A stretch of DNA of 64,000 nucleotides from Ophiostoma sp. CBS 140.51 (lineage: Eukaryota > Ascomycota > Sordariomycetes > Ophiostomatales > Ophiostomataceae). The notes beneath the pieces were generated by a model that was not told where the DNA came from, did no database searches, and was given only the letters and a program-made list of their open reading frames with translations. The DNA is taken from the NCBI GenBank assembly GCA_029298735.1, contig JANSLP010000137.1, positions 1 to 64,000 of the forward strand, given 5' to 3'. Below are positions 49,324 through 61,099 of the stretch, in pieces (within the stretch, counting starts at the first letter, position 1; the number at the start of each line of letters is the position of its first letter). Made by a program: the position numbers and the translations under genes.

Positions 49324-50104
49324 AGCAGTGCTAAGAGGCTGTTAATCAGAGAGAGAGAGAGGAAAAGTCTTTTGTTTTTTGTGTATTCCATTTTATCATA
49401 GGTAGCGACATTGTGCATTTAAAATCAACATGATTTTCACAAAGGGAAAAAAAGTCACATAAAGGGGTTCAGGTTTGCCTACAGAAACAGGGTTCTCACT
49501 TTAGCAATAATGATAGAAAATTGGGTTTGAGCGTGTCAAGTAATTCGTTTTACTATGTATGCATTGAGTGCAGACTTTATGTAATATATACAGGTAGAAT
49601 GTTGAAGTATTAGAAATCATATCCTGTCAACTGACCAAAAAGGGCCAGGAAACCGAAATCAATGTGCTTGCCCTAGGGCTTTTCTGATTGTACAAGTCCA
49701 GTCCAACAAAAACCAACCGTGGATTAAAAGGTGGTAGGAGGTGTCTTCGATCCCAATGAGACTGAAAGATGGTAAAAGATAATATAAAAGGTGTAGAGTA
49801 GGTAGAGATAAAAGAAGAGTGAAAAGAAAAGCGTGGGTATCGTATCTAAGCGCCGTGTGTGCCGTGTGGTGTATAAAATAAAAAGAAGAGGTCCCAATAA
49901 TCCCTTGTCCGCATTACCAGCGGGCAAATCCCAATTTAGAAAAGAAGAAAAAAAAGTTAAAGGAAAAATATGTCCGAGAAAGCAAAAATCCAAAAGGTCC
50001 AACTCCTGCTTCCCGTAAATGGTCGTGTATATGATGCGTCTGAGCAAGCACCAATCTGTGCTAAAAAAAATGTGTGAAAGAATGGAGAGAAGGTGAAGAG
50101 TCCG
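49324..50104. other. Convergent intergenic region
   Basis: 781 bp between two gene ends; A/T-rich with an AG repeat just after the Utp16-type stop. It probably holds both 3' UTRs. No gene seen. Confidence 0.5.
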
Positions 50105-51372
50105 TTACAGGACAAAGTGCACTGCCGCACTCAATAATATAGTGGGCGCAAGCCAATGCAGTGACAGGCCTTGCCGCAGCAAAATTGCGGCACCAGATGT
50201 GATTGCGGCCGGTAGCGTGTCATTGACAAACGCCGGCCCACAGATGGTGTCGACCTGCTGTGCGGCCGACAAATACGTGTTGGCAATGGGCTTCTTGCGG
50301 TCGGCGGCGGCTGATCGGAAAACGGCCATGGTCTGCTTCAAGCACCAGTTACAAGACGGTTCGGAGCCACTTGTGGGTAGCGAGCTGTTGAGCGGCAAGT
50401 AGTAAAAGTACACATTGGCCGTTGTCGTCAAGTTGGTAATGGCGTTGGCATAGCAGTAGGCGCCCGTGTCTGGGTCCGTCAGACAGGACGCCGCATATAA
50501 TGGTTGGTAGCCGATCATGCCGTCGTAGGCCTGGACAACAATCGAGTTGCCCAGCTTGTAGTCGGCACCGCAGTTGGAGGCTTCAGTAAGATTGGCCGCC
50601 AGACTGTTGAGGTAGGTGGTGCAGAAGGTAGCGTTGGCCGCGCATGTCGCGTCCAGAACTTGCGTAATAGACACGAGCGACTTTTCAGCATCAAAGAATG
50701 ACCGCGAGCCCTGATATAGTTAGTATGATGAACAGTAAAGCATCGTTGCAAATTGAAGGAGCTCACCTGAAGAAGAAGAGAGAAAGGGTAGCACTTCTTG
50801 AACGTGGGGTTCGTGAGGAAGGCATTGATAAACGCCGGGCACGCCGAGTCGGTCGAGAAGTTGGACGCTAGACTGCTGTCGAAGAAACTCGGCAGCGGCG
50901 AAGATGATGTCGTCTTGGTTGTCTTTGTGGTCGCTGTCGTCGTGGTGCCATCGCCCTTGGTTGTCTCGGCCTTGGTCGTCACCGTAGTCTTTGCATTGGC
51001 CGTCGTCGTCTTGCCGTGCGTCGTCGTAGTCGTCTCGGCCGCGGTCGTCACGGCTGTGTCTATGTCGTCCCGCTTCCGCAGCTCGACCATTTCACCCTGC
51101 GACAAAAAGGTCCATTCTCCGTTCAGCTTGACCGGCATACGGTCATCGCGCATCAAGGTCTCGACGGCGAGTGCGGCAGGGATGGTAGTCATTGAAGATC
51201 GCGGAATGACGAGTGTTGTGTCGACAATCATGCGGTCGGGTTTTGCGGCGACGACAGAGGAAAAGAGTGTTGTGCAGAGAGTGAAGAGGAGAAAGAGGCT
51301 TGTCGTTGTCGTTGTTGTGTACCGCCAGGATTGTATCCGGGGTTTGTGGTGTTGTGATACAGAAGAAGCCAT
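50105..51372 (-). CDS. Secreted GPI-anchored DUF7729-type protein
   Basis: Two exons on the minus strand (51372-50767 and 50710-50105; donor GTGAGC, branch TACTAAC, 56-nt intron) give 403 residues. I chose the ATG at 51372 because its context (ACAATGG) is far better than that of the upstream in-frame ATG at 51393. A hydrophobic segment at 25-43 ending VVAA is the signal peptide. KR at 100-101 is a possible Kex2 site. Residues 108-158 are almost pure Thr/Ala/Lys, a likely O-mannosylated stalk. The second half has many regularly placed Cys and N-glycosylation sites (for example CGADYKLGN, CLTDPDTGAYCYANAITN) typical of fungal DUF7729 proteins. A C-terminal hydrophobic tail after SGAA fits GPI attachment. 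Function is unknown; a cell-surface or wall role is inferred. Confidence 0.8.
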
Positions 51373-52290
51373 TGTGTGCAGAGAGATCGACATGCGCGAA
51401 CGTTGTGTAGCGGCGGGAGGCAGCGTCGATCCCCAAAGATTTTTGTGGAAGCTGCAGAATTACAGAATTACAGGGCCGGGGGTAGGCAGGACATCACTCG
51501 GTGACGATGAAGTGCAAACCAGAGAAGATGCAAAAAGAGAAGAGAAGCGGAAGGTCGAATTGAGGTCAAAAAACCAATATGTCGACTTTTGCGTGTCGTT
51601 GTAGAGTCGAATTGCTGTTGCGTCAGGGTCAAGTCGAGCAACCGCCAATGTCGATCTCTTTCTCCTTTTGTTGATTCGTCGGCGGCAAGAAGAGAACGCT
51701 TGCCCAGTTGATGTCGTCAAATCGCAGTGACCGGTTGAAACAAAATGCGAGCTCAAGATTTCAAGTCGAAATCCCTTGAAGCCGTTTTCTTTTGTCGTTG
51801 TCGTTGTTTCGTGGTTGTTCGTGTCGACGTTTGTTCGTTTGTTCGCTTTGTTTCGACGGGTGCGAGCCCAGCTCCTTTTGTTTCTTAATTCCACGGCTTG
51901 TCTTATTATAACCAGAACAACAAATGATTGAAAAGGCGAAAGTGAAAAGAAGAGTCGGCTGGATTTCCGGTTTATTCTTGTTGGCGTGAAATCGAAAGGG
52001 TCGTCTTTTGCTCAGTTTGTGCGGTGGAGTGAAAGTGTCAATCTGGGTAAATGGGCGAAGATTGATTTAAATGATAATGCCGCGGGACGTTACATGGCAA
52101 AGACCCAAGACAACAAAGGGGAGGAGGAAAATGACAAGGAGCAGAACGAGCAACGCGAGCAAGGAGCACAGGTCACCAAAGAGTCAAGGGGCTGTCCTCA
52201 GTACTGTGTGCAAGGATAGAAATGTAGCAAACTGGCAGGGCAGTCGGGCAGCAGACAGGGGAGGAACGGTTGACAGCAGCCAGTCTGGAA

Positions 52291-52310
52291 GGATGAGCGA
52301 GGATGAGCGA
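52291..52310. repeat. 2 x 10-nt tandem repeat
   Basis: GGATGAGCGA twice without gap. Confidence 0.5.
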
Positions 52311-55015
52311 GGGACGAGGACAGACGCGCATTTGTATATGTAGGATTTGCGGCGGGGTGTGCACGTTGGCAAGGCCAGAAATGACAACAGATAGAACTGA
52401 AAAGGGAATCTGATCTTGGCCCAAAATCGAAATGGACTGGCCAAGAAAGCAAGAAGGAGCAAGCCAGAAAAGATGGGATGGAAACGTCGGTGCTCGGGGC
52501 GGATTGGACAGTGAGTGCGCAGGCTCGTATGGGGCGATATTGCCTATGGGGATATTGGCTACTTTTGTAAATTCTTCATTGAGCATGGCGGCCCGTAGGA
52601 TGAAAAGAAAAGAACAAGTGGAAAGCAAGGAGTGTGGGGGGGAATCGAAGAAAAAGACGAAGAAAAGATACAATCGGTCGCGTGGTGCCCTTCGCCAAAA
52701 AGCTCCCTAGCAAAGCCGCAAAAAGGCGTCGTCAACAACGAAGAAAGAAAACCATTCTGCCGTGGGAGCAAGTCGTACTCGTTCTTTTTGAGAAGATTTG
52801 GGAAGCAATGGGTGGACCGTTGGCCGGGGCTTGGGCCAGACCCATTGACCACAGACTGGGGCCCATTCGAGCATTGGAGCGTTCTGGATGGAGAGGGCCG
52901 ACGGAAAAAGCAAAGTCGGGGTGAGCCATTGACACAAAGGGTAAGCGCTCTGGTGCTGGGTGCCAATACGATGGAGAGGAGACGACAGGGGTAATTGTTC
53001 GCGCAGACAAAGGTTTCGCGGCTTGGCAGCACTGTGCTTTGGTCCTCCAGGAGGGAAGTGGTACCCAGGCTGGGGGGTGAGTGGTCACTGGAGTGTGGCT
53101 CGAAAAGGGGCCAGACCAATGCTGCATAAGTTGTCATCAGCGGGAGATGAGCATCTTAGACCGGCAACGCGTGCAGAGTCTGTGTGAGTTGAGGCTGTGA
53201 GAGTGCGACATAACACTTGTGAGTGTAAGTGAGTGGAAGGTACATCACAATGCGAAGGGAAGGTAGAAAGAAAGGCACCATACAGAAAAAGTGCCTCGTA
53301 AGAGAGACGCAAACAGTTGAGAGAATAAATTCGACAAGAATTGCCAACGGTCTTCAACGGCGCAGAGATTGTGAGGGCCACCAACACAACGAAGAACGCT
53401 GCAATCGTATCGCATCGCCGTTCGTGTTTAGCGGCCGTCGATGAAAAGGTCTAGACACAGCGCCGTGTTCCAACGCGCGCAGTAGTGTCGTTCGCGGTCT
53501 GAACGCTCTGGTCACTCTCCTTCCTGGCCCCCCGTTGTTGTAAATAGAATCGGGCTAGGTCATAGGCGGGAAGCGTGGTGGAGCTGGCTCCAGGGGTGAG
53601 ATGGGAAGAAAAGAAAGAAAAATGATAGAAAAGAGGATAGCGCCGTCGCCTGGCTGCAGGGGAGCATTGGTGTTGGCGGACGGGCTAAAAAACAATAATC
53701 GTGTTGTGATTTGAATTTTCTTGTTGCCCTGGATCCTTTCTGGACTGTTTCTCTGCGTTCTATTCTTCCTTTTTCTGTCGTCGAGCGTCTTCCTGCTTTC
53801 TTTTGATTTAGATACACGTCGTTCAGAGTATCGTGGCTTCCTTTACCTCGTGCGGAGAGAAATACAGTCGATGAGTGAGAGTCTTGTCACTCTCGTGTAT
53901 TCTTCATCGTGAAGTGGCTCGGTGTCTTGATGTCTTATTACCTCACGATTCTCTCTTCGACGCCTTCCAACATGCATGCAGGCACGTCGTTTAGAACACC
54001 GTGAGATTGACCTCCGTTCTCTCGGCAGTCTTGGCCCTGGCCACTTCGAGCTGCCGGCCTGGCCTGGCCTCTCACGCCTCTCACTCCGCTGAAGTGAGCA
54101 AAAGCCAAGCCAGTCCAGCCCAGTCCAGGAGATTTTGCACACGCCTTCTTGAACTTCTGAGCGGGCACCGGTGGGCCCTCTCTCTCCCCCTTCCGCCCTT
54201 CCCGCATCACGCCCCTTGTTCCCATGGAAGCCACTCGATAGGGCAAAGCCTGCACGCTGCCCGAAGTATGCTGTGCTGGCTGCTGGGGCCAAGGCTGCCC
54301 AGACCACACGGACAGTGAGAACCACGATACGAGTGACGATGGCCACGATGCGCGAGAGCCACAAACGATGGGCAGAGCGATTGCCGCATCCAAACCCATG
54401 TCTTGTCAATGCAGGTCCATCTACACGCCGTAGGGCAGACACCACAATGCACGTCTTTCTGTGGAGAGTCAATATTGAAGAGTGCCTGGACCTTGTTGGC
54501 AAAAGGCAAGCAGTGAACAGACACTGACGTTGTAAAACAGCTCTTGTAAAAGAACGAGCAAGGCAAAGGTACAAAGCATACCGAATTCATTTGCACAAAT
54601 CCAGTTGCACACAACTCGCAATGCTCCAATGGCGCACACGTCAGCTCTCAGCAGATGCTGCCGGCCGAACACAGCGTTTTTTTTTGTCGGGAAGACAAGC
54701 AACGACAAGCAAAGGGGCCGGCAAAAAGCTTTGGTTCTTGTGATGGCCACCCTATTCTGTGCCTCCGCCGCCGAAGCTGCAAGAAGAGAAAAGATCGGCG
54801 CTGGGGAAACGTGGATGCAGGCATGCTTGTGCCGAAGTCTGCAAGATGTCTTTGTGTACTGAATACAGGGAGCGCAACATGTCGCTAGCCGTTTCTTTGC
54901 GGTACCTGGCTGTTCCTGGCCGTTCCTGGACCAGGGGCAAATGTCGTACAGTGTAATTCCTCCGTACACAAAGTCTTCTGAAAAAAAGGCAGAGCCCAGA
55001 AGTCCGTAAGCCAGA

Positions 55016-55043
55016 AGCTTTGAGCCCACAGCTTTGAGCCCAG
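55016..55043. repeat. 2 x 14-nt tandem repeat
   Basis: AGCTTTGAGCCCAC followed directly by AGCTTTGAGCCCAG. Confidence 0.6.
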
Positions 55044-57879
55044 CAAAGACACAAGGAGGCCAGGCCACGCACTCATTCCGAAGGATTTTCCCCTGAGCGA
55101 CTTTAGCAGGAGATTGGCTGCCCGAATCAAATTGGATCCTCCACATTTGGGAATGCGAAGCGGATATGCAGGTACAGATTGCGCTAATGTGACCCCCATT
55201 TTAACAAACGAAAAGAACGAAAGAAGACAAAAGTGCGTGTAGGCAGAAGAAAGAAGACAAAAGGATTCAAGTGAGCAATTGGCAAAAAGGAATTGTCGAC
55301 GTGGTGTGGTGTGACCGTTCGGGACCGGCGTTGCGCATCGTCGACGCCTCTGGAGAAATTGAAAAAAAAAACGGGAAGAGATGAGAAGTCAAGGAATATT
55401 GGAAGTTGGGAGGAAAATATGATAGTTCGCCCCTTTTTTTCTACTTTGTGCATTGTGGAAAGAGGTCATTCGCTCTTTCCTTCCCGATCGTGGGTTGGGG
55501 AGGACACATGCCAAAGGGAAGGCGCGAGCCAGTGGCCCAAGCTGATGAAGGTGCGACTGCGCCGTTGCCATCCTCCTCTTCACTTTGGGCAAGTTGCATC
55601 CACGATTGTTCTGTTGGCATGCCATCGCAGTGCCAGACCTCCACGATGCGAAACCCCTATCTGGCTGCATGAAAGCCGCTCTTTCTCCAGCGTGTGCATC
55701 GATTGCAAAACAAAAGATACCGCCTTACAAATCGGAGGAAGGCGCGATACGTCCACTGCAGTTGGGAGGGAAGGTACGAGGTACTCAGTATTACAACATG
55801 TGGCTAGCGTGTGAATGTTCGGATGAAGGTGCTCCACTCGCACCTTCCACAGGAAAAAGGACGCGTGGGAAAAGAAGCAGCGGCGGCGTGTTCTCCAGCG
55901 GAGAGACCAATTAGGAAGGAAGGGGATGGAGGGAGGAGCTGCGATAAAATAACATGAAATAAAAATAGAAAAGTGGTGCACAACCAGCATGATAGGGTAA
56001 TATGTATGATGAGAGAGTGTATGTGTCTTGACAAGCTGTTAAATAAGTTATCATTGTCTAAAATACACAAAAACAAAGTTTTTGTTTTGTTTCCGGTGCA
56101 TTTTGCTAGCTTTTCTTCTTCTTCTTCTGTTTTTCTTTTCTTTAAAAAAGTGTCAAATCAAGAAAATAAAAGCCGGCACTGAAAAGTGACAGAATAAATA
56201 TAAAAACAACATTGGGCACTTGACTACATGTAGTGCTCACTATTGGGCCAACCATCCACCGTCTCCATGACTTTTTGAATAGTCACATCTTGGCTCACGG
56301 ATGTGGCGTACTTTCAAATCTTGATATTGAATCCAACAAACAACAGACGGGACGAAAAAGTTCTTTTGATTAGACGAACAAGTGGCCCTGGCTGCACTCC
56401 GTATACATACGAGTGGACGAGTGGTTATCTGACAGCAAATAACAGAGAGACAACATCAATAATGCATTGTATCAGCGGCGCCCGGCCGTTGGGAATAATA
56501 AAAATTCTGTGCCACCCGTCTTACCTGCCCAAAATACGAAAGACAAAACCAACGGTCTGGTCTGCCAATCAGCCAAGACTCGCTCAGCTCGCATCTCACC
56601 ACGTCAGAGTTTTCACGATACTTTTAGGGGGTACTGTTGTATCGTTGTACTGAGTGGCTGCTGCAGGAACATCGGGTAGGAAATAGATGGACACGAAAAG
56701 GCACGCTTGAAATAGGGGAAAGAAGCAAAATAACATGTAGGTACAAGTTGTCGTATGGACATAGGACAGACCGCTTGTTGCTAGAATCTCGGCACAAAAA
56801 CATGTGCTTCCCAAGGACAAGATCGGATCGGAGTCCAGACCTTTAATTACCCCTGACAGGTCGTGCAACAAGACACAGAGACATTTTTGTGCTCACAACT
56901 GCTGCTGCCAGACACCTCTCCCATCTGTACAGGAAGTAAGATGAAATTCGCTCGCGTGTCCAACATATCCGATTGACATCCGAACGACACCCAAACGGCA
57001 CAGAGGGACACGCGGGTGTTAAGGGAGAAAAAAGAGATTGAGGCATCATCATGTGTGTCAACACACTGGAAGGAAAACGTGATAGAGCCGGTTGTCTCAT
57101 TTCGCTGACTTTTTCTTTTGATGTTTATGTGTTTAAAAGCCCGCACACGAGTGGCGCCAAGTACGCGTAAACCAATATCATCCCTGGGTCGTCCTGCAGC
57201 TAGCTTTTATTGACTTCCTTCCTACCACAAACCCACCTTTTCTTTCTCTCCCCGTGATGGTGTGTTGCCTCCCCAATGTGAGAGGCGGTGTATGTTGTGG
57301 AGTGCTAGTGATGGTGGGAGAGGAGGAGAGTGTGGAATATAGAAAATGGGGGGAAGAAAAAAAGAAACACAATGTCCAACAAGATGCAGCTGTCTCGTTC
57401 CGTCACGAGGATTCCCAATATTGCAACTACGGGAAAATGGTTCTCGTAAAAGTGTGAGCTCGAATAAGGCACAGTGACATGCGAGAGATAAGACTGAGGT
57501 CTCATTGCATGCCCAGCCCGACCTAAGAAAATGGGAGGGATAAACAACATAAAGGTGATGGAGAGCACGACAAAAGCAGAAGAAAACAATGGCCTCATCT
57601 GGAGCACGATAAACACGGGATATGTCTCACAAAACAATTCCACAACACATAGTCCAGTAGCTGGTGAAGAAATTGTGCACCGTGGTCGTCCTTCTGCCGA
57701 TGCGTGACGTAGAAGACACGTCAAAGAAGAAATGTAAATGAAAAGGGGTAACAATAAGGGCGCCTCGTGCTCCCATGCCATAATCTTGGGTACTGACAGC
57801 TACAGAAGGCCATTTTTTGGTTACCAGTGAAGGACAGAAGAAAAGGGCTGAGCAGAAATCCAAAAAGTTGCGTTTGTGC

Positions 57880-59172
57880 TATGGAAAAGCCTTGATGTTG
57901 GCCGTTTTACACCCTGTATCGACACTCAGCATCTCGTGTATTAACTTGACTGTTGATGACAGTCCACGACGGCTGTATGTTATCAATTCTCGCCACTTTC
58001 TGCAAGTTGTCTGCTGAAGAAAAAGTCGTCCCAGATCTCACGATACTATCATTTTTATACCGAGAGGACGCTTCACTGACAGCGGCTGACCTTCCGTCGA
58101 CTCAACGAGAGCGATACCAATCCAAGTGGCAAGTCAAGGTCAGAGGGGGAAATAGAGTGCCCAACACCGCCGTCCAAGAACAGGACATTATCAAAGATAC
58201 TGTGTTTATCAAGATGACGATCGGTAACACCGGGATCTGGCAAGTGCTAGCTGAGATATACCACCAGGGATGGACCAGTGGCGGTGCGGCAGATGCGCCA
58301 GCAATTTATATGGCCTTTACAAATCCAAACGGCGCAAGAAGCATGCCGGAGCCAGAGAGTGACAAGTGTTTTCCGGTTCTTCAAGCAGGGCCCGAGGGTT
58401 GGACCGGCAGTGTGGCATCTTCAGGCCGCCTGGTCCTGATGTCCTATGCCCTACGATGGTCATGGTGACCAGTTGGCATCTATGGACGATCAGTCACTCC
58501 TCTGCGTTTGTCGAGAACATGGTGACTACAAATAGCAAAATGCCATCATCTAGATGGCGCTTGTCATTGTCACCCGTACAACGCCCAAGCTTTGGCTGCT
58601 AGGACCGGTTGCATTCTTGACTCTGGTCAAATGCTTCATCATGTCGATGGCGAGGTAAGGTGCTTTTCCTCTCACACGAAAAAAGTCAATGTGAGAGGCA
58701 ACGAGAGGCAACGAGCACGCGGAACGGACACGACCACGGTAAGCATTTTGTGCGGACGGTCAGCCATGCTGGTTTGAAATTGTTGTTCTGTCACTGGCAG
58801 ACACTCCGAGTTTTGATACCGTCTCGCTGCCGCATCACCATCGACAACGTCATACCGCACGTCTACCGTCAAGAAGATGATACCCGTCTCCCTGGCATTA
58901 GAGCGTCATTATCATTGTCACCACAGAAACCTACACCGGCTATCTGACTATGGCATTGTATTGTTGACAATGATTGCTATTAGTGTTATAAGACAGAAAA
59001 GAAGTCTTTTGTCACCCTTCCCTTGACGCTATACAGTGACATGCTTGGTACTACCCTGAGTATCTGGAGTTCGCTGTGGGGGAGAAGCAATGCCGATATG
59101 CTGAACGTCAGGGAAGTATTGGTGTCTTGGGATATGTTGTCATGCCTCAAGCGATGGCACCTGGACGTGCGC
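57880..59172 (+). pseudogene. Decayed protein-coding relic, family unknown
   Basis: Protein-like text runs through this stretch but switches frame several times. Successive segments include LTVDDSPRRLYVINSRHFL (frame 1), then a 140-codon run in frame 2 containing IIKDTVFIKMTIGNTGIWQV and IYMAFTNPNGARSMPEPESD. Next come MPYDGHGDQLASMDDQSLL (frame 0), CHCHPYNAQALAARTGCIL (frame 2), CRITIDNVIPHVYRQEDD (frame 1) and YYPEYLEFAVGEKQCRYAER (frame 0). Stops interrupt between them. One junction (GAG then GTAAGG at 58655, CAG at 58799-58800) could be a real intron; the others look like frameshifts. I cannot name the ancestor. Assembly errors or a heavily intron-split gene are the alternatives. Confidence 0.4.
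58693..58712. repeat. 2 x 10-nt tandem repeat
   Basis: GAGAGGCAAC twice, inside the possible intron of the decayed relic. Confidence 0.5.
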
Positions 59173-60080
59173 TTTGAAGCCGCTGCATGAAGCCATCGGT
59201 ATAGGAACTTGTGTCGTTTTCCGGTCGTGTCTACCGCGGCGTTCTGAAAAAAAAAGGGGTGACGAGTGTCGTCTGATTGACCCCTGCTGTCCGCTCAAGT
59301 GTTTAACGAGGTGACTGACTCGTGATCGGTGTCCGTGTTGCGCTTAGTGTTTAATATCATACAGGCAAGGTAGGAGGGCGAACTGAGAACGAGCAACAGA
59401 CACGTCGGGCTTACTCCATGCCACCGAGCCCAAAGAGACCAGACCCGTGCTCCGGGATGACATCCCAGAGGTCCGCCTGCTGAGGGAGGCGGCGGAGGCT
59501 GTCTGACCGGCGATGGTGCAGACCGGAGTGTTTTATTTTGTCATTGGAGGTCGGAAGACGTGAGCATGGCTGTCCGAAGCGAGAAGAACGAGGGCGGCTA
59601 CGAAGATAAATATTAGAGAACCCAATGACATACGACGAGGCGAAACAGCGGGAGATAGACAGCCGGACCGACTTCCCTTGACGTTGATCTGCATCCATTT
59701 GCAGGTCTTATTCCGTCTCTCTGCCTTTGATGACAAGGCTGCCCAGCTCCTGCTGGACTTGATCCTGATGCACCGCCTGTTTCTCGGTACGGGCTCGCTC
59801 GCCGGTCGGTTAAAGTATTCTTAAGGTCTCCGTCTCGTGGCCCTTTTCCGTAGTCCGTCTTTCGTCTTCCGTTTCCTTTCCCATCTTATCTATCCCGCCT
59901 CCACCTCCACCTCGGATCGTCTCTCTATTTTTGTCTCGTATATCTCTCATTCCCCGCCCTTCCTCGCCCAGAACTGCCTTGTTTCTCTCTCAACCTAGAC
60001 TATGTAGTCATATCGTGGCTGAAGGCCTCGTAAGGTGAGCCTTACAGGGAGACGATCACGAAACGGAGTGCTTGATATGA

Positions 60081-60101
60081 TACTCCGTATTTTGTACGGA
60101 G
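60081..60101. repeat. TACTCCGTA nonamer within a small hairpin
   Basis: CTCCGTA (60083-60089) and TACGGAG (60095-60101) form a perfect 7-bp inverted repeat with a 5-nt loop. Further ACGGAG copies lie at 60063 and near 60132. Confidence 0.45.
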
Positions 60102-60664
60102 CAGTGCGAGTGCGAATGCGATATCCTCTGGAACGGAGTTTTCTTTTGCTTTCGGGGAACGGACTTTACAAGAAATGCGCCATTGAAAGCTGACGAGAGA
60201 CGGACAATCAGCATGGAGAACAGGGGGTTGTTTGTGTGAGAGGGAAGCCATGATGGAACAGGGGTTGTCTGCTCACTTCGAGAAGCTCTCTTCACTCACT
60301 CGATTCCATATTAGCGGAGATTTCGAAACCCACAGGGGACAAGTTTCCTTGAGTCCCTCTCGATCCCTCTCGAGCCTCTCTTCCTGCCCATGAGTGGGCT
60401 CCAGCTGGCCGGGCACTAAAAGGGCAGGGGCCTCCAGGGAAGCTGCATCACAGTGCTTTGAAGGAGCCAAGAAACAAATTCAGAGGACCTGGTTCGCTGG
60501 ACTGACACGCTTTCTCCTGATGTGGCCGGCTTCCGTGGTGGAGATCATTTTAATGGGGGAGGAGACAGTTAAGTGTCAAGCTTGGCACCAGTAGCATGTG
60601 AAAATAAAAAAAAGTAAAAAAGAGCTGTGCTGCAAATCAGTGGTCGATCGCCGTTGGAAGTTTT

Positions 60665-60696
60665 GCATGCGGCTCCTCGTGCATGCGGCTCCTCGA
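60665..60696. repeat. 2 x 16-nt tandem repeat
   Basis: GCATGCGGCTCCTCGT followed by the same 16-mer ending in A. Confidence 0.6.
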
Positions 60697-61099
60697 TATC
60701 ATCTTCTTTCAAGAAAAGAGAAGAAGGCATTTTAAATCCTGTTGACGTCGTTCGAGAAAGAACTTCTCGACATAATAATGCATACGAGCAATACGATTGC
60801 TACCTCCAGTGGCCGATCAGAGCACCAAAGCTGCTCCAAAACGCCGCTGAAAAGCCACACGATTGGGGGTCTCCACTGCCGACCTCAAAGCGTCATAGCT
60901 TTATTCAAAACGGTATCGCAGCTCTTATTCGTATCGACCTGCGGTCAGTCATGCTGTACTTTTGAGCAAGGTAAAGTGCTGAAGCGGAGCTGCGAGGGGA
61001 AAGGGAGAGACAGATCCCCTGGCCCAAGCCGTTTTCCGGGGCTCCTCACATCCCCCTTCCACCTCTCCCCTTAGGACCTGGTGCTCCTAGTTTTTATTT

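Larger units (their letters stand above)
51373..57800. other. Gene-free region right of the GPI-protein gene
   Basis: About 6.4 kb with no convincing gene. Immediately upstream of the GPI-protein gene the minus strand is C/T-rich, its likely promoter and leader. Elsewhere there are short tandem duplications (52291-52310, 55016-55043) and no recognisable protein or RNA. Confidence 0.5.

Noticed and set aside
48798..49418. 206-codon minus-strand frame
   Set aside because: Antisense shadow of the Utp16-type coiled-coil exon.
51373..51393. Upstream in-frame ATG of the GPI-protein gene
   Set aside because: Poor start context compared with ACAATGG at 51372; kept as an alternative only.
50798..51604. 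268-codon plus-strand frame full of Val
   Set aside because: Antisense shadow of the Thr-rich stalk of the GPI-protein gene.
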